Origin: Pseudonocardia sp.
GTDB lineage: Bacteria; Actinomycetota; Actinomycetes; Mycobacteriales; Pseudonocardiaceae
Assembly (NCBI RefSeq): GCF_025465255.1
Contig: NZ_JAODNI010000182.1
Location: forward strand, 1-47,354
Reading direction: 5' to 3'
Length of the DNA: 47,354 nt
The position numbers and the translations under genes were made by a program. Below the pieces are notes generated by a model. It was not told where the DNA came from, did no database searches, and worked only from the letters and a program-made list of their open reading frames with translations. How positions within the stretch are numbered: position 1 is the first letter of the stretch; every line of letters starts with the position of its first letter. Shown here one piece after another: positions 15,610-24,574 of this stretch.

Positions 15610-16002
15610 CTACGGCATCTCCTCGATCGGCACCCGGGAGTCCAGCTTCCGCAGGGCGCCCGGGTCCCCGGTCACGGCGGGCCAGCCGCGGCGGCGGGCC
15701 GTCGTGACCACCTGACCGGCCACGATGTCGTCCTGCCCGGACGATGCGAGCAGCAGCCCGGACTCCTGCGCCGCCGCCGGGCTCAGGTCCTGGATCACCG
15801 TGTTGGGCAGGCCCAGCAGCACCTGCAGGGCCGCGTGGTGCTCCGGTTCCAGCATCGACCACGCGCGTCCCAGTGCCGCGCTCGGCACGGCCAGCACCAT
15901 GTTCTCCTCGACCGCCGCCCACACCAGGGCCCGCACGTAGACCGGCCTGCCCGTGGCGAAGGCGACCAGCGCGCTGGAGTCGAGGACCCGTCCTCCGATC
16001 AC
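15610..16002 (-). CDS. PIN-domain toxin (VapC-like)
   Basis: Starting at GTG 16002 the 130-residue protein begins MIGGRVLDSSALVAFATGR with the first PIN-domain acid (Asp8). The later acidic part lies in DDIVAGQVVTTARRRGWPAV then TGDPGALRKL. VapC-type toxins are metal-dependent RNases. GTG 16002 is chosen because it follows the antitoxin stop by 7 nt; the longer frame to 16059 would overlap the antitoxin. The second conserved acidic residue of the family is not clear in this sequence, so nuclease activity is not certain. Confidence 0.65.
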   Translation of the reverse strand: MIGGRVLDSSALVAFATGRPVYVRALVWAAVEENMVLAVPSAALGRAWSMLEPEHHAALQVLLGLPNTVIQDLSPAAAQESGLLLASSGQDDIVAGQVVTTARRRGWPAVTGDPGALRKLDSRVPIEEMP

Positions 16003-16009
16003 CGGGGCC

Positions 16010-16252
16010 TCAGCCGACGGCAACGGGAGGGGCCAGACGCAGCGATCGCCGCGCCGCATCGAGTTCGTCGGGTGGTGGTGGGCCGCCGTAGAGGTCCTCC
16101 AGCGTCGCCAGGGAACGGTCCCTGAGCTGCCGGGACGCCACCGCCTCCGCGACGTAGGCCGACAGGCTCGCCGCGTGGCCTCGTCGGACCGCCTCCCGTG
16201 CTTCGGCCACCAGTTCGGCCGGCAGGGTGACGGTCACCCGCTCACTGCGCAT
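16010..16252 (-). CDS. Antitoxin of the VapBC-like pair
   Basis: An 80-residue protein whose N-terminus (MRSERVTVTLPAELVAEARE, then AVRRGHAASLSAYVAEAV) is a ribbon-helix-helix or ParD/VapB-like DNA-binding fold. The C-terminal half (LEDLYGGPPPPDELDAARR) would wrap the toxin. It directly precedes the PIN-domain gene in the same direction, the normal antitoxin-toxin order, and such proteins usually repress their own promoter. Confidence 0.7.
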   Translation of the reverse strand: MRSERVTVTLPAELVAEAREAVRRGHAASLSAYVAEAVASRQLRDRSLATLEDLYGGPPPPDELDAARRSLRLAPPVAVG

Positions 16253-16388
16253 ACTCGCAGGCTACCGGGCGCATACCGGCGCTTCGAGGGGCTCACCGGA
16301 CGGTGCAGGTTACTGGCGGGTATGCCAGGGTGGGGACAGCGCAGCGGCCCGGTCCCCGGACCGCTGGACCGTCCGCGAGGAGACAGCG

Positions 16389-17570
16389 ATGGATCTGAGC
16401 TACACCGCGGCCGAGGAGGAGTTCCGCAACGAGCTCCGGTCCTGGCTGCAGGCCAACATCCCCGCCGAGTGGAAGGCTCCCGGCTTCTGGGAGTCCCTCG
16501 ACGACGACGAGAGCTTCCGGCTCCGCCGGGACTGGGAGCGGGACAAGGCGCTGGCCGGGTTCGCCGGCATCCAGTGGCCGACCGAGTTCGGCGGCCGCGG
16601 CGGCACGCCCGGCATGAAGGCCATCTACGACGTGGAGATGGTCCTGGCCGATGCCCCGCGCACCGTCAACCCGCTCGGCCTGACCTTCCTCGCGCCCACC
16701 GTGATGGCGATCGGCACGGACGCGCAGCGCAAGGAGATCATCGGCCCGATGCTCCGCAACGAGGTCATCTGGTGCCAGGGCTTCTCCGAGCCCGGCGCCG
16801 GTTCGGACCTCGCGGCGCTGACGACCAAGGGCGTGCGGGACGGCGACGACTTCGTCGTCAACGGGCAGAAGGTCTGGACCACGAACGCCGTCCACGGCGA
16901 CAAGATCTTCACCCTGGTCCGCACCGAGCAGGGCTCGCAGAAGCACCGCGGCATCTCGATGTTGCTCATCGACATGAACCAGCCCGGTGTCGACGCCCGG
17001 CCGCTCAAGCAGATGAGCGGGGCCAGCGAGTTCGGCGAGGTCTTCTTCGACGACGCCCGGGTGGCGGCCACGGACGTCCTCGGCGAGATCGGCGAGGGCT
17101 GGCGGACGGCGATGCTGCTGCTCTCCTTCGAGCGCGGCGCATCCGGCATCTCCCAGTACACGGAGTTCCGCCGGCAGTACGACGAGATCGCGGCCGTCGC
17201 GAAGGCACTCGGCAAGGACGAGGACCCGGTGCTGCGCGGCAAGCTCGCCCGGGTACTGACCGAGCTGGAGTGCCTGCGCCTGCACTCGATGTACGTCCTG
17301 ACCCGGACCGAGCAGGGCAAGGACCTCGGGTTCGAGGCGTCGATGACCAAGCTGCAGTGGTCCGAGGCGTTCCAGGACCTCTGGGAGGTCTACGACGACA
17401 TCCTCGGCGAGGACGCCACGCTCGAGTCCCTGTCGATCGACGGCACGGACTTCGACCTCCGGCCGATGAACGCCCAGGCCATGTGGTCCCGCTCGGTCAC
17501 CATCTGGGGCGGCTCGTCCCAGGTCCAGCGCAACGTCACCGCCGAGCGCGTGCTCGGCCTGCCCCGCTAG
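16389..17570 (+). CDS. Acyl-CoA dehydrogenase, subunit 1 (FadE)
   Basis: The 393-residue flavoprotein is a full-length acyl-CoA dehydrogenase: helical N-terminus (MDLSYTAAEEEFRNELRSWL), the FAD/substrate motif WCQGFSEPGAGSDLAALTTK, VVNGQKVWTTNA, FFDDARV, and a C-terminal helical domain ending WSRSVTIWGGSSQVQRNVTA. It oxidises an acyl-CoA at the alpha-beta bond. ATG 16389 has GAGGAGA upstream. A second, divergent FadE gene begins 9 nt downstream, as in the mycobacterial heterotetrameric FadE pairs that act on bulky or steroid-derived CoA thioesters; the substrate here is unknown. Confidence 0.9.
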   Translation: MDLSYTAAEEEFRNELRSWLQANIPAEWKAPGFWESLDDDESFRLRRDWERDKALAGFAGIQWPTEFGGRGGTPGMKAIYDVEMVLADAPRTVNPLGLTFLAPTVMAIGTDAQRKEIIGPMLRNEVIWCQGFSEPGAGSDLAALTTKGVRDGDDFVVNGQKVWTTNAVHGDKIFTLVRTEQGSQKHRGISMLLIDMNQPGVDARPLKQMSGASEFGEVFFDDARVAATDVLGEIGEGWRTAMLLLSFERGASGISQYTEFRRQYDEIAAVAKALGKDEDPVLRGKLARVLTELECLRLHSMYVLTRTEQGKDLGFEASMTKLQWSEAFQDLWEVYDDILGEDATLESLSIDGTDFDLRPMNAQAMWSRSVTIWGGSSQVQRNVTAERVLGLPR

Positions 17571-17579
17571 GAGGCCGGG

Positions 17580-18602
17580 ATGTTCTTCGCACTCACTTCA
17601 GACCAGCAGGAGTTCGGCGCCGCCGTCCGCGGGTACCTGGCGGACCGGTTCGACACCGACGCCGTCCGGGCCGTCGTCGACGACCAGGACGGGGACGGCC
17701 ACCCCGCCTCGCTGTGGAAGGCGGCCGCCGAGCAGGGCTGGCTCGCCGTCACCGTGCCCGAGGAGAACGACGGCCTGGGGCTCGGCCTGATCGAGGCCCA
17801 GGTCATCGCGCGGGCGCTCGGCGCCGGCGTCGCTCCCGGGCCGTGGCGCGGGACCGTCCTCGCGGCCGAGGCGATCCGGCTCGCCGGCTCCGACGAGCAG
17901 AAGGCGGCCTGGCTGCCGCGGCTGGCGGCGGGGGACGCCGTCGGGGCGTTCACCCTGCGGGGAGCGACACCCGGCACCCTGCCCAACGTCGAGTACGGCG
18001 CGGTCGCGGACGTGATCGTCGCGCGTTCCGGGGACGGGCTCGCGCTCGTCGAGAAGGGCGCGTTCACCGCGACCCCGCTGCGCTCCTACGACGGCACCGC
18101 GCGGGTCGCGTCGGTGGAGGTCGAGGGCGCGGGCGAGGCCCTGCCGGGCGCGACCGCCGAGGTCGCCGCCGAGCTGGAGGCCCGGGCCACCGTGCTCGTG
18201 GCCGCGGACCTGACGGGCGTCGCCCGCGAGGCCCTGTCCCGCACCGTCGCCTACGACCGCGAGCGGGAGCAGTTCGGCGTGCCGGTCGGCTCGTTCCAGG
18301 CGATCAAGCACGCGCTGGCGGACCTGCACGTCGGGATCACGATGGCCGAGCACGCGTCGCTGTACGCCGCGCACGCCGTCGACGAGAAGCAGGACGACGC
18401 GGCGCTGGCCGTCGCGGTCGCCAAGGCCAAGGCGAGCGACGTGGCCCTGCAGGCGACGGCCGCGATGATCCAGTACCACGGCGGCATCGGCTTCACCTGG
18501 GAGCACGAGGCGCACTTCTTCTACAAGCGCGCCAAGCGCCTCGCCGGCCAGTACGGGGACGGGGACGCCCAGCGCGAGAAGATCGCCACGCTGACGATCT
18601 GA
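17580..18602 (+). CDS. Acyl-CoA dehydrogenase, subunit 2 (FadE)
   Basis: This 340-residue partner is shorter than usual. It has the N-terminal helical domain (FFALTSDQQEFGAAVRGYLA), a reduced beta domain in which the FAD-binding motif is degenerate (AFTLRGATPGTLPNVEYG), and a C-terminal domain with YDREREQFGVPVGSFQAIKH and MIQYHGGIGFTWEHEAHFF. In known alpha2beta2 dehydrogenases one subunit supplies most of the active site; this one looks like the supporting subunit. The two genes are 9 nt apart and surely co-transcribed. Confidence 0.87.
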   Translation: MFFALTSDQQEFGAAVRGYLADRFDTDAVRAVVDDQDGDGHPASLWKAAAEQGWLAVTVPEENDGLGLGLIEAQVIARALGAGVAPGPWRGTVLAAEAIRLAGSDEQKAAWLPRLAAGDAVGAFTLRGATPGTLPNVEYGAVADVIVARSGDGLALVEKGAFTATPLRSYDGTARVASVEVEGAGEALPGATAEVAAELEARATVLVAADLTGVAREALSRTVAYDREREQFGVPVGSFQAIKHALADLHVGITMAEHASLYAAHAVDEKQDDAALAVAVAKAKASDVALQATAAMIQYHGGIGFTWEHEAHFFYKRAKRLAGQYGDGDAQREKIATLTI

Positions 18603-18605
18603 CCT

Positions 18606-18645
18606 GTGCGCGTGGAACCTCGTCCTAGCGAGGTTCCACGCGCAC
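18606..18645 (+). terminator. 17-bp perfect hairpin after fadE pair
   Basis: GTGCGCGTGGAACCTCG (18606-18622) is the exact inverse of CGAGGTTCCACGCGCAC (18629-18645) around the loop TCCTAG. It starts 3 nt after the stop codon of the second FadE gene and is a strong terminator candidate, although no T-run follows. Confidence 0.8.
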
Positions 18646-18666
18646 GACCCCGCCCGACCTGCACCG

Positions 18667-18716
18667 GCCCCCGCCCAGGCCCTCGCCGCCCCGTCGTCCG
18701 GGGCCTGGGCGGGGGC
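18667..18716 (+). terminator. Second hairpin, 16-bp GC stem
   Basis: GCCCCCGCCCAGGCCC (18667-18682) pairs perfectly with GGGCCTGGGCGGGGGC (18701-18716) around an 18-nt loop. It lies between the first terminator and the metalloprotease start at 18744, so it falls in the 5' leader of that gene if the promoter is upstream. Confidence 0.6.
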
Positions 18717-18743
18717 GGCGCGCAGGTGCGAGGATCCGGCCTC

Positions 18744-19577
18744 ATGAGCGATCACTACCGGGCCGTCGCGAGCACCCGCCGGGCGGCGGTCCTCGCCGCC
18801 ACCGACTCGCCGTTCGCGATCGACGTCCGCTTCACCGGCGGGCTCACAGCGCGCCAGCAGAAGGCGTTCAGCCGGGCCGCGGACCGGTGGGCGTCGGTGA
18901 TCGTCGGCGACCTCCCGTCCGTGCTGGTGGACGGCGAGACGGTCGACGACGTGCTCATCCTCGCCTCGGGCAGCTACCTCGACGGCCCGGGGCAGGTCCT
19001 CGGGCAGGCCGGGCCGACCCAGCTCCGCCCGGCCTCGGCCGGGGCCGCCGCGCTGCTGCCGGCCGCCGGGCGGATGCAGTTCGACAGCGCCGACCTCGCG
19101 CAGATGGAGGCCGACGGGACCCTCGACGACGTCATCACCCACGAGATGGGCCACGTCCTGGGCATCGGGACGCTGTGGAGCCGCAAGGGCCTCCTCGCCG
19201 GCTCCGGGACGGACGACCCGACGTTCACCGGCGCGGGCGCCGTCGCCGAGTACGCGACCCTGACCGGCGCGGCGGAGACCGGCGTCCCGGTCGAGAACAC
19301 CGGCGGCGCGGGCACCCGGGAGGGGCACTGGCGGGAGAGCCGCTTCGGCGACGAGTTGATGAGCGGTTTCATCGCCGCCGCGGGCAACCCGTTGAGCCGG
19401 CTCACCGTCGCAAGCCTCGGGGATCTGGGCTATGTCGTGGACCTCGACGCCGCGGAGCCCTACTCGCTTCCGGCCGCGGTGGCCGCGGGGGGAGGGGCCG
19501 TCGTCGCCGGCCCGGGGCGGCGCTGTGTGGTCGGTCGTCCGGCCACATCGGTCCTTCCGGACTCCAGCCTGCGCTGA
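18744..19577 (+). CDS. Leishmanolysin-like zinc metalloprotease
   Basis: The 277-residue protein carries HEMGHVLGIGTLW (zinc ligands His133 and His137, catalytic Glu134) and, 58 residues on, the third His195 in GHWRESRFGDELMSGF, followed by the Met-turn-like NPLSRLTVASLGDLGY. This pattern is the bacterial leishmanolysin-like (M8-related metzincin) family. An N-terminal domain includes FAIDVRFTGGLTARQQKAFS. No signal peptide is visible at ATG 18744, unusual for such a protease; the upstream in-frame extension to 18606 is Arg/Pro-rich, covers the hairpins and is not believed. GAGGA precedes ATG 18744. Confidence 0.82.
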   Translation: MSDHYRAVASTRRAAVLAATDSPFAIDVRFTGGLTARQQKAFSRAADRWASVIVGDLPSVLVDGETVDDVLILASGSYLDGPGQVLGQAGPTQLRPASAGAAALLPAAGRMQFDSADLAQMEADGTLDDVITHEMGHVLGIGTLWSRKGLLAGSGTDDPTFTGAGAVAEYATLTGAAETGVPVENTGGAGTREGHWRESRFGDELMSGFIAAAGNPLSRLTVASLGDLGYVVDLDAAEPYSLPAAVAAGGGAVVAGPGRRCVVGRPATSVLPDSSLR

Positions 19578-19660
19578 ACGGGGGAGAGGCCGTCCCGGCA
19601 ATGGGTGCACAGTGGAATTCGTGGAATGCGGGAACCGGTCGGGCGTGCGACCGTTGACCG

Positions 19661-20170
19661 ATGCCGGCCCCTCCCGCAGTGAACTCGACCGCCGCCGCGC
19701 TCCTCGGACTGCTCCACGGCGGACCGATGACGGGCGGGCAGTTGGTCGCGGCCGCGGGTGAGCGCTTCGGCTCGTTCTTCACCGTGACCCGCAGCCAGGT
19801 CTACCGCGAGCTGCCCGTCCTGGCCGAGGCCGGGCTGCTCCGGCTCGGCAAACAGGGCCCCCGCGCGTCGCAGCAGTACGTGATCACCGCGGCGGGGAAG
19901 CGGGCCTTCAAGGCGTGGCTGACCGGTGGCAGCGGGTCCGACGCGCTGCGCAGCCCGCTGGTGCTCCGGCTCCTGCATGCGGGGTCGCTGACGGTGAAGC
20001 AGCGCGTGGAGCTGGTGAGCGACGCGCGGGAGGCGTACACCTCCCGGCTGGAGGAGGCGCGCGTCGCGGCCCGGGGTGAACCGGACCCGTATCGGAAGGC
20101 GGTCGCGGACTTCGCCGTCGCGCACACGCGGGCGATGGTGAAGCTGCTGGACGCGATCCCTGTCGACTAG
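19661..20170 (+). CDS. PadR-family transcriptional regulator
   Basis: A winged helix at residues about 8-85 (STAAALLGLLHGGPMTGGQL, then FTVTRSQVYRELPVLAEAGL, then QYVITAAGKRAFKAWL) is followed by a helical dimerisation domain (VKQRVELVSDAREAY, DFAVAHTRAMVKLLD). PadR proteins are repressors that sense small molecules. At 169 residues it is full length. Its target is not evident; it lies between the protease and prfB, both on the same strand. Confidence 0.85.
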   Translation: MPAPPAVNSTAAALLGLLHGGPMTGGQLVAAAGERFGSFFTVTRSQVYRELPVLAEAGLLRLGKQGPRASQQYVITAAGKRAFKAWLTGGSGSDALRSPLVLRLLHAGSLTVKQRVELVSDAREAYTSRLEEARVAARGEPDPYRKAVADFAVAHTRAMVKLLDAIPVD

Positions 20171-20194
20171 CGGGTACACGTACCCTTGGGTGCT

Positions 20195-21307
20195 GTGAAT
20201 GCCGACGCCGCAGCCGACCTGAAGGAACTCTCCGCCACCCTGGAGAGCATCGAGAAGGTCACCGACCTGCCCGCGCTGCGCTCGGAGATCGCGGACCTCT
20301 CGGACCAGGCGGGCCAGCCCGATCTCTGGAACGACCCCGAGGCCGCACAGAAGGTCACCAGCCGGCTCGCCCACGCCCAGGGTGACCTGCGGCGGCTCGA
20401 GGAACTCCGGCGCCGCGTCGACGACCTCCCGGTGCTCTACGAGCTCGCGGAGGACGAGGGCGACGAGGGCGCCATCGCGGACGCGGATGCCGAGCGCGCC
20501 AAGCTGCGCGAGGACATCTCCTCGCTCGAGGTCCGCACCCTGCTCTCCGGCGAGTACGACGAGCGCGAGGCGCTGGTCACCATCCGCTCGGAGGCCGGTG
20601 GCGTCGACGCCGCGGACTTCGCCGAGATGCTCATGCGGATGTACATGCGCTGGGCGGAGCGCCACGGCTACCCCACGGACGTCTACGACACGTCCTACGC
20701 CGAGGAGGCGGGCATCAAGTCCGCGACCTTCCAGGTCCACGCGCCGTACGCCTACGGGACGCTGTCGGTCGAGCAGGGCACGCACCGCCTCGTCCGGATC
20801 TCCCCGTTCGACAACCAGGGCCGTCGCCAGACCTCGTTCGCCGGCGTCGAGGTGGCGCCCGTCGTCGAGTCCACGGACCACGTCGAGATCGACGAGAAGG
20901 AACTCCGGGTCGACGTCTACCGCTCGTCGGGCCCGGGTGGCCAGGGCGTCAACACGACCGACTCCGCCGTCCGGCTCACGCACATCCCGACCGGGATCGT
21001 GGTGTCCTGCCAGAACGAGCGCTCGCAGATCCAGAACAAGGCCACCGCCATGGTCGTCCTGCAGGCCAAGCTGCTCGCCCGGCAGCGCCAGGAGGAGCAG
21101 GCGCGGATGGACGCGCTGAAGGACACCGGCTCGTCCTGGGGCAACCAGATGCGCAACTACGTGCTGCACCCGTACCAGATGGTCAAGGACCTGCGGACGG
21201 ACTACGAGGTCGGCAACCCGGGCGCCGTGCTGGACGGGGACATCGACGGCTTCGTCGAGGCGGGCATCCGCTGGCGCAAGAGCCAGCAGATGGGCGACGG
21301 GAACTGA
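20195..21307 (+). CDS. prfB: Peptide chain release factor 2
   Basis: RF2 recognises UGA and UAA in the ribosomal A site and triggers peptide release. Both functional motifs are present: SPF (203-205, in [15 protein letters not shown]) for stop-codon reading and GGQ (248-250, in [14 protein letters not shown]) for hydrolysis. The reading frame is continuous, so there is no programmed +1 frameshift as in Escherichia coli. GTG 20195 ([17 protein letters not shown]) matches the usual actinobacterial N-terminus and is preferred to TTG 20186. The order prfB-ftsE-ftsX-smpB-ssrA is conserved in actinobacteria. Confidence 0.97.
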   Translation: MNADAAADLKELSATLESIEKVTDLPALRSEIADLSDQAGQPDLWNDPEAAQKVTSRLAHAQGDLRRLEELRRRVDDLPVLYELAEDEGDEGAIADADAERAKLREDISSLEVRTLLSGEYDEREALVTIRSEAGGVDAADFAEMLMRMYMRWAERHGYPTDVYDTSYAEEAGIKSATFQVHAPYAYGTLSVEQGTHRLVRISPFDNQGRRQTSFAGVEVAPVVESTDHVEIDEKELRVDVYRSSGPGGQGVNTTDSAVRLTHIPTGIVVSCQNERSQIQNKATAMVVLQAKLLARQRQEEQARMDALKDTGSSWGNQMRNYVLHPYQMVKDLRTDYEVGNPGAVLDGDIDGFVEAGIRWRKSQQMGDGN

Positions 21308-21423
21308 GTCCGTCGGCCTGATCGGGCCATGATCCGCCGCTGATCGGACGAGCGGTCGTGCCGCTGCGCCGAGGGGGCGGGTCGGGGCGCGGCCCTGTGA
21401 CGTCGCGCCGGTAGGTTCGGCGC

Positions 21424-22113
21424 GTGATCCGCCTCGAACGCGTCACGAAGATGTACAAGACGTCCACCCGCCCCGCGCTCGACCGTGTCTCGGTCGAGGT
21501 CGACAAGGGGGAGTTCGTCTTCCTCATCGGGCCGTCGGGCTCCGGGAAGTCGACGTTCCTGCGGCTGCTGCTGCGGGAGGACGTCCCCACCCGAGGGAAC
21601 ATCTTCGTCACGGACCTGAACGTCGCGAAGCTGCCGCGGCGGAAGGTCCCCCGCCTGCGCCAGCGGATCGGCTGCGTCTTCCAGGACTTCCGGCTGCTGC
21701 CGAACAAGACCGTCGGCGGGAACGTCGCCTTCGCGCTCGAGGTGATCGGCAAGCCCCCGTCGACGATCAGGAAGGTCGTTCCCGAGGTGCTCGAGCTCGT
21801 CGGGCTGGAGGGCAAGGCGGAGCGCATGCCGCACGAGCTCTCCGGCGGGGAGCAGCAGCGCGTGGCGATCGCCCGGGCGTTCGTGAACCGGCCGCTGGTG
21901 CTGCTCGCGGACGAGCCCACGGGCAACCTGGACCCGGACACCAGCCAGGACATCATGCTGCTGCTGGAGCGGATCAACCGCACAGGGACGACCGTCGTCA
22001 TGGCGACGCACGACCACTCGATCGTCGACTCGATGCGCCGCCGTGTCGTCGAGCTGGACATGGGCCGGGTCGTCCGGGACGAGGCCCACGCGGTGTACGG
22101 GGTGGGCCGGTAG
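21424..22113 (+). CDS. ftsE: Cell division ATP-binding protein FtsE
   Basis: The 229-residue ABC ATPase has Walker [10 protein letters not shown] (36-44), the signature LSGGEQQ (about 139-145), and Walker B LVLLADEP (158-165) followed by TGNLDP and the H-loop MATHDHS. With FtsX it couples the divisome to activation of peptidoglycan hydrolases at the septum. GTG 21424 is the start. The 115-bp gap after prfB holds no gene. Confidence 0.96.
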   Translation: MIRLERVTKMYKTSTRPALDRVSVEVDKGEFVFLIGPSGSGKSTFLRLLLREDVPTRGNIFVTDLNVAKLPRRKVPRLRQRIGCVFQDFRLLPNKTVGGNVAFALEVIGKPPSTIRKVVPEVLELVGLEGKAERMPHELSGGEQQRVAIARAFVNRPLVLLADEPTGNLDPDTSQDIMLLLERINRTGTTVVMATHDHSIVDSMRRRVVELDMGRVVRDEAHAVYGVGR

Positions 22114-23030
22114 TGCGCACGGACTTCGTCTTCCGCGAGGTCGGCACGGGGCTGCGCCGCAACGTCACGATGACCGTGGCGATGGTGCTGACCACCGCGA
22201 TCTCGCTGCTCCTCGTCGGCACCGGCCTGCTCGCCGTCCGCACGATCGACAGCACCGAGTCGCTCTACAGTGACCGGCTCGAGGTGCAGGTCTCGCTCAC
22301 CCAGGACGTCTCGGCGTCGGACCCGGACTGCAGCCAGCCGATCTGCTCGGGGCTGCGGTCCACGCTGGAGAACTCGCCGTTGATCGCCTCGGTCCGCTAC
22401 GAGAGCCAGCAGGCCGCCTACGAGCGGTTCCAGCAGCTCTTCGCCGGCCAGTCGATCGCCGAGGTCGCCCGCCCGCAGTCGCTCCCCGCGCAGCTTCGGG
22501 TGAAGCTCGCGGACACCGACGGCGCCCAGGCGGACGCGGGTGCCGCGGCCGTGCGGCAGGCGATGCAGAACCAGGTCGGCGTGCGCACCGTGATCGACCA
22601 GCGGGACGTCGTCGCGAAGCTGTTCGACATCCTCAGCGGCGTGCTGAACGTGACGTTCGCGCTGGCGCTCGTCCAGGCCGTCGCGGCGCTGCTGCTGATC
22701 TCCAACACCGTGCAGGTCTCCGCCTACACGCGGCGCACCGAGGTCGGCGTGATGCGGCTGGTCGGCGCGACGCGCTGGTACACCCAGCTGCCCTTCCTCA
22801 TCGAGGCCGTGGTGACGGGCGTGGTCGGCGCGGTGCTCGCGGGCGTCGGGCTCGTCGTCGGGAAGATCGCGTTCATCGACTCGCTGCTCGCCGGGATCGC
22901 GCAGAACGGCGTCATCCCGCCGATCACGCTGGTGGACGTGGTGATGACGTCGGTCTGGCTGGTCCCGATCGGCGCGGCCATCGCGGGGATCACGGGCTAC
23001 ATCACCCTGCGCCTGTACGTGAAGGTCTGA
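22113..23030 (+). CDS. ftsX: Cell division protein FtsX
   Basis: The 305-residue membrane partner of FtsE has an N-terminal helix (about 18-40), a large extracellular domain (about 45-165) containing two cysteines in DPDCSQPICSG, and three C-terminal helices in the FtsX/MacB fold (VAALLLISNTVQVSAYTRRT, EVGVMRLVGATRW). The extracellular domain contacts wall hydrolases such as RipC in mycobacteria. Its GTG start shares one base with the ftsE stop, so translation is coupled. Confidence 0.96.
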   Translation: MRTDFVFREVGTGLRRNVTMTVAMVLTTAISLLLVGTGLLAVRTIDSTESLYSDRLEVQVSLTQDVSASDPDCSQPICSGLRSTLENSPLIASVRYESQQAAYERFQQLFAGQSIAEVARPQSLPAQLRVKLADTDGAQADAGAAAVRQAMQNQVGVRTVIDQRDVVAKLFDILSGVLNVTFALALVQAVAALLLISNTVQVSAYTRRTEVGVMRLVGATRWYTQLPFLIEAVVTGVVGAVLAGVGLVVGKIAFIDSLLAGIAQNGVIPPITLVDVVMTSVWLVPIGAAIAGITGYITLRLYVKV

Positions 23031-23086
23031 CGCACGCGCCCGCAACACAGGTGATCGCCGGCACCACTCCCGCGTAGGCTGGAGGG

Positions 23087-23572
23087 GTGAAGGAGAAAGG
23101 CCGCAAGGTGATCGCGCAGAACCGGCGCGCGCGTCACGACTACGCCGTGCTGGACACGTACGAGGCCGGTGTGGCGCTGATGGGCACCGAGGTGAAGAGC
23201 CTGCGGCTGGGCCGGGCGTCCCTGGCGGACGCGTTCGCGACGGTCGACGACGGCGAGGTCTGGCTCCGCGGCCTGCACATCCCCGAGTACACCCAGGGGA
23301 GCTGGACGAACCACGAGCCGCGGCGCACGCGCAAGCTGCTGCTGCACCGCGGCGAGATCGAGCGGCTGATCGGCAAGATCCGGGAGGGCGGCCTCACGCT
23401 CGTCCCGCTGTCGCTCTACTTCAGCGACGGCAAGGTCAAGCTCGAGCTCGCCCTGGCCAAGGGCAAGAAGACCTTCGACAAGCGGCAGGACCTGGCCACG
23501 CGGGACGCGAACCGGGACATGCAGCGGGCCATGGGCCGCGCGATCAAGGGACGGGACAGGGAACGCCGGTGA
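23087..23572 (+). CDS. smpB: SsrA-binding protein SmpB
   Basis: SmpB delivers tmRNA to stalled ribosomes. The 161-residue protein has the family features: [40 protein letters not shown], and the C-terminal basic tail [20 protein letters not shown] that mimics the codon-anticodon helix. GTG 23087 is the start. The ssrA gene lies about 1 kb downstream, separated by one amidohydrolase gene. Confidence 0.97.
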   Translation: MKEKGRKVIAQNRRARHDYAVLDTYEAGVALMGTEVKSLRLGRASLADAFATVDDGEVWLRGLHIPEYTQGSWTNHEPRRTRKLLLHRGEIERLIGKIREGGLTLVPLSLYFSDGKVKLELALAKGKKTFDKRQDLATRDANRDMQRAMGRAIKGRDRERR

Positions 23573-24495
23573 TCCCGGAGCCACCCCGCAGCGATGCGGA
23601 CGTACCACGGTTCACCGCCGAGCTCGGCCTTCCCGGGCTCGTCGACGTGCACGTGCACTTCCTGCCCGAGCGGATGCTGCGGAAGGTCTGGGCGTACTTC
23701 GACCAGGCGGAGACCCACTACGGCAGGCCCTGGCCGATCCAGTACCGGACACCCGAGCCGGAGCGGGTCGCCACGCTCGAGGAGCTCGGTGTCCTGCACT
23801 ACGCCCCGCTGGTCTACCCGCACAAGCCGGGGATGGCGCGCTGGCTGACGGAGTGGGTGGGGCAGTTCGCGGAGGCGACGCCCGCCGCCGTGCGCACCGC
23901 GACCCTGTTCCCGGAGCCGGACGTCGCGGACTACCTGGGCGCCGCCGTCGAGGCGGGGGCACGCGCGGTGAAGGTGCACGTGCAGGTGGGGTCGTTCGAC
24001 CCGCGGGACGAGCTGCTACGCCCGGCGTGGGGCCTGCTGGCCGAGGCGGGGGTCCCGGCGGTCGTGCACTGCGGGCACGGGCCGATCCGGGGGAAGCACA
24101 CCGGGCTGGACATCATCGCCGAGGTGCTGAAGGAGCACCCGCAGCTGCCCATCGTCCTGGCGCACGCGGGGATGCCGGACTTCGCCGAGGCCCTGGACCT
24201 GGTGCAGCGTTTCGAGAACGTGCGCCTGGACACCACCATGGTCGGCACGGACTTCAGCCTGAAGATCGCGCCGCTGCCGCCGGACTGGCCCGAACGGCTC
24301 GTCGACGTCGCTGACCGGGTGGTGCTCGGCACGGACTTCCCGAACATCCCGTACCCGTACCACGAGCAGATCGCCGCCGTCGCCGGCTGGGCGGCCGCGG
24401 ACGACCGGCTGGGCGCGGACTTCCTGCGCTCGGTCCTGTACGACGCACCGGCCCGGCTGCTCGGGGTGGGTTCAGGAGCGGGTTTCGGCCGCTGA
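23569..24495 (+). CDS. Amidohydrolase-family protein (ACMSD-like, type 2)
   Basis: The 308-residue TIM-barrel protein has the metal motif DVHVHFLPE at strand 1, a conserved His in [17 protein letters not shown], and Asp in [11 protein letters not shown] near the end, as in the amidohydrolase-2 branch that includes ACMSD and other non-oxidative decarboxylases. Its GTG start overlaps the smpB stop (GTGA), so it is translated with smpB, although a role in trans-translation is not implied. The substrate is unknown. Confidence 0.82.
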   Translation: MIPEPPRSDADVPRFTAELGLPGLVDVHVHFLPERMLRKVWAYFDQAETHYGRPWPIQYRTPEPERVATLEELGVLHYAPLVYPHKPGMARWLTEWVGQFAEATPAAVRTATLFPEPDVADYLGAAVEAGARAVKVHVQVGSFDPRDELLRPAWGLLAEAGVPAVVHCGHGPIRGKHTGLDIIAEVLKEHPQLPIVLAHAGMPDFAEALDLVQRFENVRLDTTMVGTDFSLKIAPLPPDWPERLVDVADRVVLGTDFPNIPYPYHEQIAAVAGWAAADDRLGADFLRSVLYDAPARLLGVGSGAGFGR

Positions 24496-24536
24496 CGACA
24501 CGCGTGCGTGGAATCGGAATGAACCGGGGCCCTGCA

Positions 24537-24559
24537 GGCGTTAGACTTCATGTAACGCC
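24537..24559 (+). promoter_or_regulatory. Probable ssrA promoter region
   Basis: GGCGTTAGACTTCATGTAACGCC contains TAGACT (about 24542-24547), a good actinobacterial -10 hexamer positioned to start transcription shortly before the mature tmRNA end at 24575. It also forms a 7-bp inverted repeat (GGCGTTA/TAACGCC). The -35 element is not clear. Confidence 0.4.
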
Positions 24560-24574
24560 CACTGCGGGCGCCGA

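Noticed and set aside
15953..18628. An 891-codon plus-strand frame
   Set aside because: It is a shifted frame over the two fadE genes; Arg/Gly/Pro-rich composition and no domain. The true genes have clear motifs and ribosome-binding sites.
20195..20300. Programmed +1 frameshift in prfB
   Set aside because: The reading frame is continuous from the start with no in-frame TGA near codon 25.
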